Below, in pieces: positions 8,397-17,114 of a stretch of 64,000 nt of DNA. The notes under the pieces are model-generated. The model was not told where the DNA came from. It saw nothing but the letters and a program-made list of their open reading frames with translations, and made no database searches. Positions within the stretch are counted from its first letter, which is position 1. Each line of letters begins with the position of its first letter. The translations under genes and the position numbers were made by a program. Origin of the DNA: Amycolatopsis iheyensis (GTDB taxonomy: Bacteria > Actinomycetota > Actinomycetes > Mycobacteriales > Pseudonocardiaceae); NCBI RefSeq assembly GCF_024703995.1, contig NZ_JAMXQV010000013.1, positions 62,001 to 126,000 of the forward strand, written 5' to 3'.

Positions 8397-11282
8397 GTGG
8401 AGTTCAGCGCAGACACCCAGGCCACCTACCTCCCCGCGGATCCCCCGCGGGAGGGCGTGCTGGCCTTGTGGGGCGAAGACGTGGCCGGCGGGACCACGAT
8501 CGAGCTCGTGCTGCCCCGGGGCGCGAAGTTCGCGCGCACGAAGGTGGACGCGGAGCTGGTCCCGCTCGAGCGCGCGCTGCCCCGGCTGCTCGCGGTGGGG
8601 GAGGCGGCGAGCCCGGCCGTGGCGGCGTGGTCGGCCGCCGTCAACGCGGGGGTGAACCTCGTCGCGCGGGGGCGGCTGCGGCCGGCCTCCTCGCCCGGCG
8701 GGGCTGCGGCCTGGCGGATCGGCCCGCTCGACGCCGCCGACGAAGAGCTGCTGCGCGGCCTGGCCGGCGCCTTGCCGCCGGAGGCATACGCGCTGCCGTT
8801 GACCGGGCTGAAACGCATCCGGCTGCACTCGCCGGATTCGCTCGTCCGGGCGCTCTGGGACGCGACGGCGGACCTGCTGGTCCGCAGCCCGGCGGCGCCG
8901 GTCGGCGCGGGTGATCCGGCGTTCGCGGCCCGCGAACCGGCGTTGCTCGGCCCGGACGGCGCGGCCTGGCTCGCGGAGCTGGAGGCCCGCGAGCCGCGCG
9001 GCGTGCAGGTGCTGCTGCGGGTCGAGGGCCGGGACGACGACACGTTCGCCGGGGTGCTGGCGGTGCGCAGCGTCGTGGAGCCGAGCCTGGTGGTGGAGGC
9101 GTCGACGCTGTGGGACGCGCCGGACGCGGTGCTGAACCGGCTCGGCGACCAGGTCGAGACCCAGCTGCTGCTCGGCCTGCGCCGGGGCGCGCGGGCGTGG
9201 GCGCCGCTGGAGCGGGTGCTGGCCCAGCCGTCGCCGGCGGAGCTGCCGCTGACCGACGACGACGTGGTCGGCCTCCTCACCGACGGCAGCCGCGAGCTCG
9301 GCGGCGCGGGCATCGAGGTGCTCTGGTCGAAGGGGCTGTTCGCGGGCGAGGTGAAGGCGAAGGCGAGCGCGACGCAGGCGCCGGCGAGTGTCACGGAGGC
9401 GGAGTTCGCGCTGCGGAGCCTGCTGGAGTTCCGCTGGCAGCTCAGCCTGGGCGGCGAGGAGCTGACGCCGGCCGAGGTCGCGGCGCTGGCCGAGGCGAAG
9501 CGGCCGCTGGTGAGGCTGCGCGGGCAGTGGGTCCGGGTGGATCCGCAGCTGCTGGCCCGGGTCCGCGGCCGCACCCGCAAGCTGGAGGCGGGCGAGGCTC
9601 TGGCCGCGGCGCTGACCGGTGAGCTGGAGCTGGACGGCGAACGCGTGGAGTTCGCGGCCCCGCCGGCGCTGGGCGGGCTGGCCGCGCGCATCCGGGACCG
9701 CGACGGCGCGGCGGTGCCCCCACCGCCGGGCCTGCGGGCGACGCTGCGGCCGTACCAGCAGGCGGGCCTGGCCTGGCTGGCGACGATGACGGGCCTGGGG
9801 CTGGGGGCTTGCCTCGCCGACGACATGGGCCTGGGCAAGACGATCCAGCTGATCGCGCTGCACCTGCACCGCCAGGCGGCGGCCCGAGCCGGTGCGGCTG
9901 TGGCGGACTTCGCGGAGTCGCCGGTCGGCGGCAACCTGCGGCTGGTGCCGGCAGAGGAATCGGCCACCGACCAGGCCGAGCCGACGAACCTCGCCGAGCC
10001 GATGGCCGCAGCCCGCGAACCGTCGTCGACCGCTGGGCCGACGCTGGTCATCTGCCCCACCTCCCTGCTCGGCAACTGGGAGCGCGAGTTCGCCCGCTTC
10101 GCGCCCCACATCCCCGTCCGGCGGTTCCACGGCGGCAGCCGGCACCTCGACGACCTCGCGCCCGACGAAGTCGTCCTGGCCACCTACGGCGTCCTCCGCC
10201 GCGATCGCGAGACCCTGTCCGAAGTGGACTGGGGACTCCTCGCCGCCGACGAGGCGCAGCACGTCAAGAACCCCCTGTCCGCCACCGCCAAGGAACTCCG
10301 GAAGATCCCCGCGCGGGCCAAGGTCGCGCTCACCGGCACCCCGGTCGAAAACCGGCTCACCGAGCTGTGGTCCATTGTGGACTGGACCACACCCGGTCTG
10401 CTCGGACCGCTCGACCGCTTCCGCCGCACCGTCGCGCGCCCGATCGAGCGCGACCGCGACAAGGCGGTCACCGAACGGCTCGCCGCCACCGTGCGGCCGT
10501 TCCTCCTGCGGCGGCGCAAGTCCGACCCGGACATCGCCCCTGAGCTGCCACCCAAGACCGAGACCGACCGGTTCGTCCCGCTCACCGCCGAGCAGACGAC
10601 CCTCTACGAAGCGGTCGTGCGCGAGAACCTCGCCGAGATCCGCGAGAGCCACGGCATCAAGCGGCGCGGCCAGGTCCTGCAGCTGCTCACCGAGCTCAAG
10701 CAGATCTGCAACCACCCGGCGCAGTTCCTCAAGGAGCCGCACGGCGCGCTCACCGGCCGCTCCGGCAAGCTCGCCGCGTTCGAGGAGCTCCTCGACGTGA
10801 TCCTCGACGAGGGCGAGAGCGTGCTCGTCTTCAGCCAGTACGTCCAGCTCTGCCGGCTCCTGGAACGCCGGCTCATCGACCGAGGCCTGCCCACCGAGCT
10901 GCTCTCCGGCGAGAGCTCGCCGGCGAAACGCCAGGACATGGTCGACCGGTTCCAGGCCGGCGAAATCCCCGTCTTCCTGCTGTCGCTGAAGGCGGGCGGC
11001 GTCGGGCTCAACCTGACCCGGGCCACCCACGTGATCCACTACGACCGCTGGTGGAACCCGGCGGTGGAGGACCAGGCCACCGACCGCGCGTACCGCATCG
11101 GCCAGGACCGGCCCGTCCAGGTGCACCGGCTGATCGCCGAGGGCACCCTCGAGGAGCGGATCGCGCAGGTGCTGGAGAAGAAGCGCGGGCTCGCCGAGTC
11201 GATCGTCGGCGCGGGGGAGGACTGGATCACCGAGCTCTCCGACGACGAGCTCGCCGACCTCGTCCGGCTCGGGAGCGGGTGA
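8397..11282 (+). CDS. SNF2/HepA-family DEAD-like helicase
   Basis: This 961-residue protein is a Swi2/Snf2-type ATPase. The N-terminal ~430 residues form the SNF2-associated domain common in actinobacterial HepA proteins. The ATPase half shows Walker A in DDMGLGKTIQL (about residue 475), the DEAQ box in AADEAQHVKNP, GTPVENRL (motif III), and motifs V/VI in GVGLNLTRATHV and DRAYRIGQDRPVQVHR. It is expected to translocate on double-stranded DNA; the biological role is not known. I chose GTG 8397 (MEFSADTQ) over the upstream GTG at 8373. The stop overlaps the next start by one base, so it is coupled to the SWIM protein. An insert of about 40 residues after the Walker A helix is acidic and probably disordered. 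Confidence 0.88.
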   Translation: MEFSADTQATYLPADPPREGVLALWGEDVAGGTTIELVLPRGAKFARTKVDAELVPLERALPRLLAVGEAASPAVAAWSAAVNAGVNLVARGRLRPASSPGGAAAWRIGPLDAADEELLRGLAGALPPEAYALPLTGLKRIRLHSPDSLVRALWDATADLLVRSPAAPVGAGDPAFAAREPALLGPDGAAWLAELEAREPRGVQVLLRVEGRDDDTFAGVLAVRSVVEPSLVVEASTLWDAPDAVLNRLGDQVETQLLLGLRRGARAWAPLERVLAQPSPAELPLTDDDVVGLLTDGSRELGGAGIEVLWSKGLFAGEVKAKASATQAPASVTEAEFALRSLLEFRWQLSLGGEELTPAEVAALAEAKRPLVRLRGQWVRVDPQLLARVRGRTRKLEAGEALAAALTGELELDGERVEFAAPPALGGLAARIRDRDGAAVPPPPGLRATLRPYQQAGLAWLATMTGLGLGACLADDMGLGKTIQLIALHLHRQAAARAGAAVADFAESPVGGNLRLVPAEESATDQAEPTNLAEPMAAAREPSSTAGPTLVICPTSLLGNWEREFARFAPHIPVRRFHGGSRHLDDLAPDEVVLATYGVLRRDRETLSEVDWGLLAADEAQHVKNPLSATAKELRKIPARAKVALTGTPVENRLTELWSIVDWTTPGLLGPLDRFRRTVARPIERDRDKAVTERLAATVRPFLLRRRKSDPDIAPELPPKTETDRFVPLTAEQTTLYEAVVRENLAEIRESHGIKRRGQVLQLLTELKQICNHPAQFLKEPHGALTGRSGKLAAFEELLDVILDEGESVLVFSQYVQLCRLLERRLIDRGLPTELLSGESSPAKRQDMVDRFQAGEIPVFLLSLKAGGVGLNLTRATHVIHYDRWWNPAVEDQATDRAYRIGQDRPVQVHRLIAEGTLEERIAQVLEKKRGLAESIVGAGEDWITELSDDELADLVRLGSG

Positions 11283-12442
11283 TGCCGCCCCGCCGGAACT
11301 TCGGCGCCACGTGGTGGGGCCGAGCTTGGGTCGACGCGCTGGAGCAGCGGGCGAAGCTCGACCCGAACCGGCTGCCCCGCGGGCGGACGTACGCGCGCAA
11401 GGGCACCGTCAGCGAGCTGCACGTCGGCGGCGGGGAGGTCACCGCGCGGGTGCGCGGCAGCCGTCCGACGCCCTACAAGGTGACGATCGCCATGCGCACC
11501 TTCACCGAAGGCGAGTGGGACACGCTCCTCGGCGTGGTCGGCACCCGGCTCGGGCACGCGGCCGCGTTGCTCGACGGCGAACTGCCGGCCGCGCTCGCCG
11601 AGCAGGCCCGCGAGGCCGGCGCCGACCTGCTGCCCGGCCCGGGTGACCTGCGGCCGCGGTGTTCGTGCCCGGACTCGGCCAACCCGTGCAAGCACGTCGC
11701 GGCGGTGTACTACCTGGTCGCCGACGAGGTGGACCGCGACCCGTTCACGCTGTTCCTGCTGCGCGGCCGCCCGCGCGCGGACGTGCTGGCCGAGCTGCGC
11801 GCCCGCCGGTCCCCGACGCGGGGCGAACGCCCGAAGCTGCCGAAGCGCGGCGACGAGGGCCTCACCCCGCGCGCGGCCTTCGCACGCCGTCCGGGCGCGA
11901 TCCCGGCGTTGCCCCCGCCACCGCGGACGGCCGGGCCCCCGGCAGTCCTGGACCTGGACCCGCCGCCGAGCACGGGCTGGACGGCGGCGGCCTTGTCCGG
12001 CCTGGCGGCCGACGCGGCATCGTTGGCCCGGGACCTGCTGGTCGGCGGCGTGACGGCGGTGGAGCTGACGTTCGAGGAAGACCTGTCCCGCCGCGCGGCG
12101 GGTCGGTCGGCCCTGGAGATCGCGGCCCTGGCGACGGCGGCCGGCGTCGCCCCGCGAGACCTGGTCCGCTGGGCGGAGGCCTGGCGCGAAGCCGGCCGCG
12201 GCGGCCTTGCCGCGCTGAAGGAAGCGTGGCAGCCGGGCCGGGGCCCGCTCGCCGAGGCCGAGGCGGTCCTGGCCGACGCGGGCCTCCCGGGCACGCCGAA
12301 AGCCTGGCGCAACCGCCTGACCCAAGGCGGGCTCCAGCTGCGCTACGGCCGCGACGCCCGCTGGTACCGCTTCATCCGCTCGGGCGCGGAGTGGCGCCTC
12401 GACGGCCCACCCTCGGCCAGCCCGGTGGACCTCGCCTACTGA
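11282..12442 (+). CDS. SWIM zinc-finger protein
   Basis: The 386-residue protein carries a SWIM zinc finger at about residues 124-140 with the C-x-C-x6-C-x-H pattern (PRCSCPDSANPCKHVAAVYY). The N-terminal region (NFGATWWGRAWVDALE, YARKGTVSEL) is typical of proteins partnered with bacterial SNF2 helicases. SWIM domains bind nucleic acid or protein. The C-terminal 150 residues are alanine-rich and helical. Its ATG overlaps the helicase stop codon (TGATG), which predicts a joint complex or shared pathway. It overlaps the end of the convergent esterase gene by 7 bp. The function of the pair is not established. Confidence 0.85.
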   Translation: MPPRRNFGATWWGRAWVDALEQRAKLDPNRLPRGRTYARKGTVSELHVGGGEVTARVRGSRPTPYKVTIAMRTFTEGEWDTLLGVVGTRLGHAAALLDGELPAALAEQAREAGADLLPGPGDLRPRCSCPDSANPCKHVAAVYYLVADEVDRDPFTLFLLRGRPRADVLAELRARRSPTRGERPKLPKRGDEGLTPRAAFARRPGAIPALPPPPRTAGPPAVLDLDPPPSTGWTAAALSGLAADAASLARDLLVGGVTAVELTFEEDLSRRAAGRSALEIAALATAAGVAPRDLVRWAEAWREAGRGGLAALKEAWQPGRGPLAEAEAVLADAGLPGTPKAWRNRLTQGGLQLRYGRDARWYRFIRSGAEWRLDGPPSASPVDLAY

Positions 12443-13671
12443 CCGGCCTTCCAGGCGTTGTACGTGTAGTCCAGGAACCGCGCCACCCCGCGCACCACGT
12501 GCGCGCTCCGCACGGACGTGAACACGTCGAAAGCGTGCTGGGCCCCGGCCAGCTCGGCGTAAGCCACCGGCTGCCGCGACTTCTCCCGCAGCCGCCGGAC
12601 GAACTCGCGGGCCTCGCGCACCGGCACCAGCGAGTCGGCCCGGCCGTGGATCACGAAGAACGGCGGCGCGTCCGAGGAAATCCGGTCCAGCGGGGACGCC
12701 GCGACGTAGTCGTCGAGGTGGTTGACCGGGTCGTGGTCCGGCGCGAACACCCGGCGCGCGATCAGGCTCTCCAGGCGGTACTGGCTCGCCCGGGAGCCCG
12801 ACGTCGCCGCGAAGTCGTAGACGCCGTAGTGCGGCACGCACGCCTGGACGCTCGTGTCCACGTCCTCGAACTCCGGCTGCAGCGCCGGGTCGTTCTGCGA
12901 CAGCGCCAGCAGCGCCGACAGGTGCCCGCCCGCCGAGCCGCCCGTCACCGCCACGAACCGCGGATCGCCGCCGTAGCCGGCGATCTCGGACCGGACCCAC
13001 GCCAGCGCCTGCTTCGCGGCGATGATGTGCGCCGGCCAGTGGTGGGCCGGTGAGAGCGGGTAGTTGATCGCGACGCACACCCAGCCGCGGCGGGCCAGGT
13101 AGCGCATCAGCGGCCGGCCCTGCTCCTCCTTGTTGCCGATCATCCACGCGCCACCGTGCACCTGCAGCAGCACCGGGGCGCCCGAAACCGGCGTCGAAGG
13201 CCGGTAGACGTCGAGCAGGAACCGCTTGCCACCGGGGGCGTAGGCGATGTTGCGGTCGACCCGGACGTCCGGCGCGCCCATCCGGAACGGCAACGCCAGC
13301 TCGCCCCACGGCAGCCCCAGGTCGGAGCGGCCCAGGTCGGCCGCGTAGTCCTCGCCCAGCGCTTCGGTGAGCGCGTGCTCGATCTCCTCGCGGGCACCGT
13401 GGCCCGTGCGGATCAGCGCGCCCAGCCCGGCGGCCGACGCGGCGGCCATCGCGAGCCCCGCCTGCGTCGAACGGTCGCGCACGCCGTGGCGTGCCACGTG
13501 GGCCAGGGAGTCCACCGCCGTCAACGCCAGCAGCTGCGGCGCGAGCTCCCCGGTCAGCCAGCCGGCAAAGAACACCGGGATCGTGGTGGACCGGGCCCGC
13601 GAGGGGCGGAGCGCGTTCGCCGTGAGGCCGAGCTGGACCGCGCGACGGATCAGGAAGTTCGGCTGCACCAC
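12436..13671 (-). CDS. LipC-type alpha/beta hydrolase (carboxylesterase)
   Basis: The 411-residue protein has an alpha/beta hydrolase domain from about residue 140. It carries the HGGAW oxyanion motif at 172-176 and the nucleophile elbow GGSAGG with Ser246; the acid/base residues are probably in IHGRADSLVPV and GAQHAFDVF. The N-terminal 130 residues are helical and hydrophobic, as in mycobacterial LipC, and may contact membrane. It should hydrolyse short- to medium-chain esters. It diverges from a wax ester synthase/DGAT gene with a 62-bp gap, a pairing that suggests a role in neutral-lipid turnover. The start is one of two adjacent GTG codons. Confidence 0.85.
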   Translation of the reverse strand: MVQPNFLIRRAVQLGLTANALRPSRARSTTIPVFFAGWLTGELAPQLLALTAVDSLAHVARHGVRDRSTQAGLAMAAASAAGLGALIRTGHGAREEIEHALTEALGEDYAADLGRSDLGLPWGELALPFRMGAPDVRVDRNIAYAPGGKRFLLDVYRPSTPVSGAPVLLQVHGGAWMIGNKEEQGRPLMRYLARRGWVCVAINYPLSPAHHWPAHIIAAKQALAWVRSEIAGYGGDPRFVAVTGGSAGGHLSALLALSQNDPALQPEFEDVDTSVQACVPHYGVYDFAATSGSRASQYRLESLIARRVFAPDHDPVNHLDDYVAASPLDRISSDAPPFFVIHGRADSLVPVREAREFVRRLREKSRQPVAYAELAGAQHAFDVFTSVRSAHVVRGVARFLDYTYNAWKAGQ

Positions 13672-13733
13672 CGCGATGATACCGGCGAGTAGGTCGACGC
13701 GCCGCTCACCGGAAGTGGCTTACGCTGATCGCC

Positions 13734-15125
13734 ATGCAGAGACTGAGCGGCCTCGACGCGAGCTTCCTCTACCTCGAGACGCCGGCCCAGGTCCTGCACG
13801 TCTGCGGGCTGCTCGTCCTCGACGGCTCGACCGTCCCCGGCGGCTACACCTTCGCGAAACTCGAGGAAAAGCTCGACGAACGAGTCCGGAAGATCCCGGC
13901 ATTCCGCCGCAAACTCCACAATCCGCTCTGGAACGTCGGGCATCCCGTGTGGATCGAAGACGAGGACTTCGACCTCGACCACCACGTGCACCGCATCGGC
14001 GTGCCCGCGCCCGGCGACCGTGTCGAGCTGGCCGAGCTGTGCGCGCACATCGCCGGTCAGCAGCTCGACCGCGCGCACCCGCTGTGGCAGCTCTACGTCA
14101 TCGAGGGCCTGGCCGACGGCCAGATCGCCGTGCTGCTCAAGATGCACCACGCGAGCGTCGACGGCGTGAGCGGCGCGAGCCTGATCACCTACCTCGCCGG
14201 GGTCGAGCCCGACGCCCCGGCGCCGGAGGTCGACGAGCCGGGCAACCTCGCGATGCCCTCGGCGCTGAACCTGCTCCGCACCGGCGTCGAGAGTGTCGCG
14301 AGACGGCCGATCGAGGTCGCGCGCCTGCTGCCCGACCTGCTGGGCCTGGTCCCGCGCTGGCTCGGGAAAGCCCTGCGGGGCAAGGGGATGCCGGTGCCGT
14401 TCACCGCGCCGAGGACGTCGTTGAACGGCACGATCACCGGCCACCGCAGCGTTGCCTTCGCCCAGCTCGACCTCGACGAGGTCAAGGCCGTGAAGAACGC
14501 CTTCGGGGTCACGGTGAACGACGTCGTGCTCGCGCTGGTCGCCGGCGCGCTGCGGACCTTCCTCGACGCGCGCGGCGACCTGCCGGACGACCCGCTGGTG
14601 GCGACCGTCCCGGTCTCGGTGCACGACCGGACCGAACGCGACCACGGCAGCAACAAGGTGTCGGCCTTCTTCGCGTCCTTGCCGACGCACCTGGCCGACC
14701 CGGCCGCCCGCGTGTTCTTCCTGGCCGAGGCCAACCGGCTCTCGAAGGACCACCACTACGACATCGACGCCGACATGCTGCAGGACTGGGCGCAGTTCTC
14801 CGCCGCGACGGCGTTCGGCCTCGCCGTGCGCGCGTACTCGGCGCTGCGGCTGGCCGAAAAGCACCCGGTGGTGCACAACCTGGTCGTCTCGAACGTCCCC
14901 GGCCCGCCGATGCCGCTGTACCTGCTCGGCGCGCGGATCACCGGGCTCTACCCGCTCGGGCCGGTCTTCCACGGCGCCGGGCTGAATGTCACGGTCCTGT
15001 CGAACGCCGGGAAGGTGCACGTCGGCCTGCTGGGGGCGAAGGAGCTGGTCAAGGACCTGTGGCCGCTCGCCGACGCGCTCCCGGAGGCGCTGTCCGAGCT
15101 GCTGAAGGCCGCGCCCGCCGCCTAG
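13734..15125 (+). CDS. WS/DGAT wax ester synthase/diacylglycerol O-acyltransferase
   Basis: The 463-residue protein begins MQRLSGLDASFLYLET, the standard start of this family. It carries the catalytic HHxxxDG motif as HHASVDG at residues 138-144, with NDVVLALVAGALR and the C-terminal ISNVPGP-like segment (VVSNVPGPPMPLYLLGA) also present. It esterifies diacylglycerol or fatty alcohols with acyl-CoA to make storage triacylglycerol or wax esters at the membrane or lipid-body surface. The last four bases (CTAG) are shared with the stop codon of the convergent hydrolase. Identification is strong; substrate choice is open. Confidence 0.93.
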   Translation: MQRLSGLDASFLYLETPAQVLHVCGLLVLDGSTVPGGYTFAKLEEKLDERVRKIPAFRRKLHNPLWNVGHPVWIEDEDFDLDHHVHRIGVPAPGDRVELAELCAHIAGQQLDRAHPLWQLYVIEGLADGQIAVLLKMHHASVDGVSGASLITYLAGVEPDAPAPEVDEPGNLAMPSALNLLRTGVESVARRPIEVARLLPDLLGLVPRWLGKALRGKGMPVPFTAPRTSLNGTITGHRSVAFAQLDLDEVKAVKNAFGVTVNDVVLALVAGALRTFLDARGDLPDDPLVATVPVSVHDRTERDHGSNKVSAFFASLPTHLADPAARVFFLAEANRLSKDHHYDIDADMLQDWAQFSAATAFGLAVRAYSALRLAEKHPVVHNLVVSNVPGPPMPLYLLGARITGLYPLGPVFHGAGLNVTVLSNAGKVHVGLLGAKELVKDLWPLADALPEALSELLKAAPAA

Positions 15126-15976
15126 TGCACCGAGGCGACCGCCGCCAGGAACGCCGGCACCCATCGGTCGGCGGCGAGGACGCAGGCGGCGTGCCCGGCC
15201 GCCACCTCGTAGGTCGCCGCGCCGGGGATCCGGTGGGCGAGTGACCGCTGGTGCCCGGGCGCGATGAACCGGTCCCGGGTGGTCACCACGACCGCGGCAG
15301 GCAGGTGCAGGGAAGACAGCCAGCGCGTCGAGTCGAACCGGCCGATCTCGTCGACGGCGACGGCGATCTCCCACGGCGTGGTCGAGCGGAACTCGCGCAG
15401 TCCCCACCGGGCGTCCTCGACGCGGCGGCGTGGCTCGCCGGGCACGACCGGGAGCTTCACCCGCTCGCGCAGCTGCCGCAGCGTCCGGCCGAAGACGTCG
15501 AGCGCGACGCGCTGCCGCAGGCCGCGGCGGAAGTTGCTCGCGGTCGAACACAGCACCAGACCGGTAACACGTTCTGGTTCGGCGTGGGCGACGAGCTGGC
15601 CCACCATGCCGCCCATCGAGTAGCCGGCCAGGGCGAACCGGTCGAGGCCGAGCGCGTCCGCGACCGCCGTGACGTCTTCGGCGCAGTCGGCGAGCCGGAA
15701 CTCCGGCGAGCGGATGCCGCGGCCGTGCCAGCGCTGGTCGAACACGACGACGCGGTGGTGGCGCGCCAGCCCTTCGAGGGCCGGATACCAGGTCAGCAAG
15801 CCCGTGCAGGCCACGGAGTGCAGGAGGACGAGCGCGGGCGCGTCGCGCGGGCCGACGTCGGTGACCACGGTCCGGCCGCGGCCGGGCAGCTCGAGTGGCA
15901 CCGGGTCGGGCACGCCGGCGGTCGGCGGCACGGTGATCAACCGCCGCCGGCCGCCGGCCGGGTCGGTCACCGCCAT
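15122..15976 (-). CDS. Alpha/beta hydrolase, 3-oxoadipate enol-lactonase-like
   Basis: The 284-residue hydrolase has the nucleophile elbow GYSMGG (FALAGYSMGGMVGQL). An oxyanion segment lies in LVLLHSVACTG, an acid in VVVTTRDRFIAPG, and a histidine in AAGHAACV. It resembles PcaD-like lactonases and other small esterases; the substrate is unknown. I chose the ATG at 15976 (MAVTDPAGG). The frame stays open far beyond that, but the upstream part is the mirror of the chsE1 gene. It converges on the DGAT gene with a shared palindromic CTAG stop. It diverges from the chsE1 operon promoter, so the KstR site at 16024 could also affect it. Confidence 0.82.
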   Translation of the reverse strand: MAVTDPAGGRRRLITVPPTAGVPDPVPLELPGRGRTVVTDVGPRDAPALVLLHSVACTGLLTWYPALEGLARHHRVVVFDQRWHGRGIRSPEFRLADCAEDVTAVADALGLDRFALAGYSMGGMVGQLVAHAEPERVTGLVLCSTASNFRRGLRQRVALDVFGRTLRQLRERVKLPVVPGEPRRRVEDARWGLREFRSTTPWEIAVAVDEIGRFDSTRWLSSLHLPAAVVVTTRDRFIAPGHQRSLAHRIPGAATYEVAAGHAACVLAADRWVPAFLAAVASVH

Positions 15977-16023
15977 CCACTCCTCCGCAGGGGGTTGCCG
16001 TGCTGCCCTCTTCCGGTTAAGAC

Positions 16024-16037
16024 TAGAACAGGTTTCA
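16024..16037. promoter_or_regulatory. KstR operator of the chsE1-ltp2 operon
   Basis: TAGAACAGGTTTCA matches TnnAACnnGTTnnA exactly. It ends 26 bp before the GTG of chsE1 and 47 bp upstream of the divergent hydrolase start. Confidence 0.88.
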
Positions 16038-16063
16038 GTATTGCGCCGATCCGGAGGACAGGC

Positions 16064-17110
16064 GTGGACTTCACCCTTGACGATACGCAGACCGAGATCG
16101 CCGCCCTCGCCGCGAAGGTCTTGGCCACCGACGACGACCCGTGGCGAGCTTTGGCGGCTTCGGGCCTGCTGGCTCTCGCGCTGCCCCCGGACCTGGAAGG
16201 CGACGGGCTGGGCATCGCGGAGATCGCGCAGGTCCTCACCGAGGTCGGCCGCGCCGCCGCGCCGGTGCCCGCCTACGCCGCCCTGGCGCTGGGGGTCCTG
16301 CCGGTCGAGACGCTCGGCACCCCCGCCCAGCGCGCGCAGCTCCTGCCGCCGGTGGCCGCGGGCGAGGCCGTGCTGACCGCGGCCCTGCACGAGCCGTCGG
16401 CGCCACTCACCGGCGAGCCGGCCGCGACCGCCCGCGCCGAGGGCGGTAAGTGGCTGCTCACCGGCGTGAAGACCGCCGTCCCGTACGCGAGCGAGGCCAC
16501 CCGGATCCTGACCCCGGTGTCGACCCCGCACGGCACCGCCGTCTACCTCGTCGACCCGCGTGCCGACGGCGTCACGCTGGTGCCGACGCCGAACTCCGCG
16601 GGCACTCCGGAGTGCACGGTGCGGCTCGAGAACGTCGCCGTCGAGGAGGCCGACCTCCTGTTCGACCGGGGCGCCGTCGCGGCGCTGCACCGGTTCGCGC
16701 TCGCGGGCGCGCTGGCGGTCGGCGACGGGCTCCTGGCCGGCGCGCTGGCGTTGACGGTGAAGCACGTGGGCGAACGCACCCAGTTCGGCCGGCCGCTGGC
16801 GACGTTCCAGGCCGTCGCCGGGCAGATCGCCGACGTCTACGTCGCCGCGCGGACCGTCCACCTCGCCGTCACGTCGGCGATCTGGCGGCTGTCGGCCGGC
16901 CTCGACGCGGACGCCGAACTCGACATCGCCGCCTACTGGCTCGCCGCCCAGGCGCCGCGAGCGCTGGCGACCTGCCACCACCTGCACGGCGGCGTCGGTG
17001 TCGACGAAACCTACCCGCTGCACCGGTATTCGTCGGCGGTCAAGGACCTCGTCCGGGCCCTCGGCGGCGCCGGGCACCGGCTCGGCAAGCTCGGCGAAGG
17101 GATGCGGTGA
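16064..17110 (+). CDS. chsE1: Acyl-CoA dehydrogenase subunit ChsE1 (FadE28 type)
   Basis: The 348-residue acyl-CoA dehydrogenase subunit begins at GTG 16064 (MDFTLDDTQTEIAAL) after GGAGG. It retains KHVGERTQFGRPLATFQAV and HLHGGVGVDETYPLHRY near the C-terminus. In M. tuberculosis FadE28 and FadE29 form an alpha2beta2 enzyme that dehydrogenates the propionyl side chain of the C22 steroid CoA ester. The short length and position at the head of an operon with chsE2, chsH2, chsH1 and ltp2 match the igr operon order. Unlike M. tuberculosis, cyp125 is not in front of it; that gene is at 60.6 kb. The stop is 4 bp before the next ATG. Confidence 0.9.
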   Translation: MDFTLDDTQTEIAALAAKVLATDDDPWRALAASGLLALALPPDLEGDGLGIAEIAQVLTEVGRAAAPVPAYAALALGVLPVETLGTPAQRAQLLPPVAAGEAVLTAALHEPSAPLTGEPAATARAEGGKWLLTGVKTAVPYASEATRILTPVSTPHGTAVYLVDPRADGVTLVPTPNSAGTPECTVRLENVAVEEADLLFDRGAVAALHRFALAGALAVGDGLLAGALALTVKHVGERTQFGRPLATFQAVAGQIADVYVAARTVHLAVTSAIWRLSAGLDADAELDIAAYWLAAQAPRALATCHHLHGGVGVDETYPLHRYSSAVKDLVRALGGAGHRLGKLGEGMR

Positions 17111-17114
17111 GCGG

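Noticed and set aside
7854..11126. Very long minus-strand open frame opposite the SNF2 gene
   Set aside because: It is a composition-driven mirror of the helicase gene, Arg/Gln/Ala-rich with no domain, and includes the translated 21-bp repeats.
15563..15576. KstR-like core GGTAACACGTTCTG
   Set aside because: It lies inside a hydrolase coding region, misses both outer conserved bases and is not in front of a gene.
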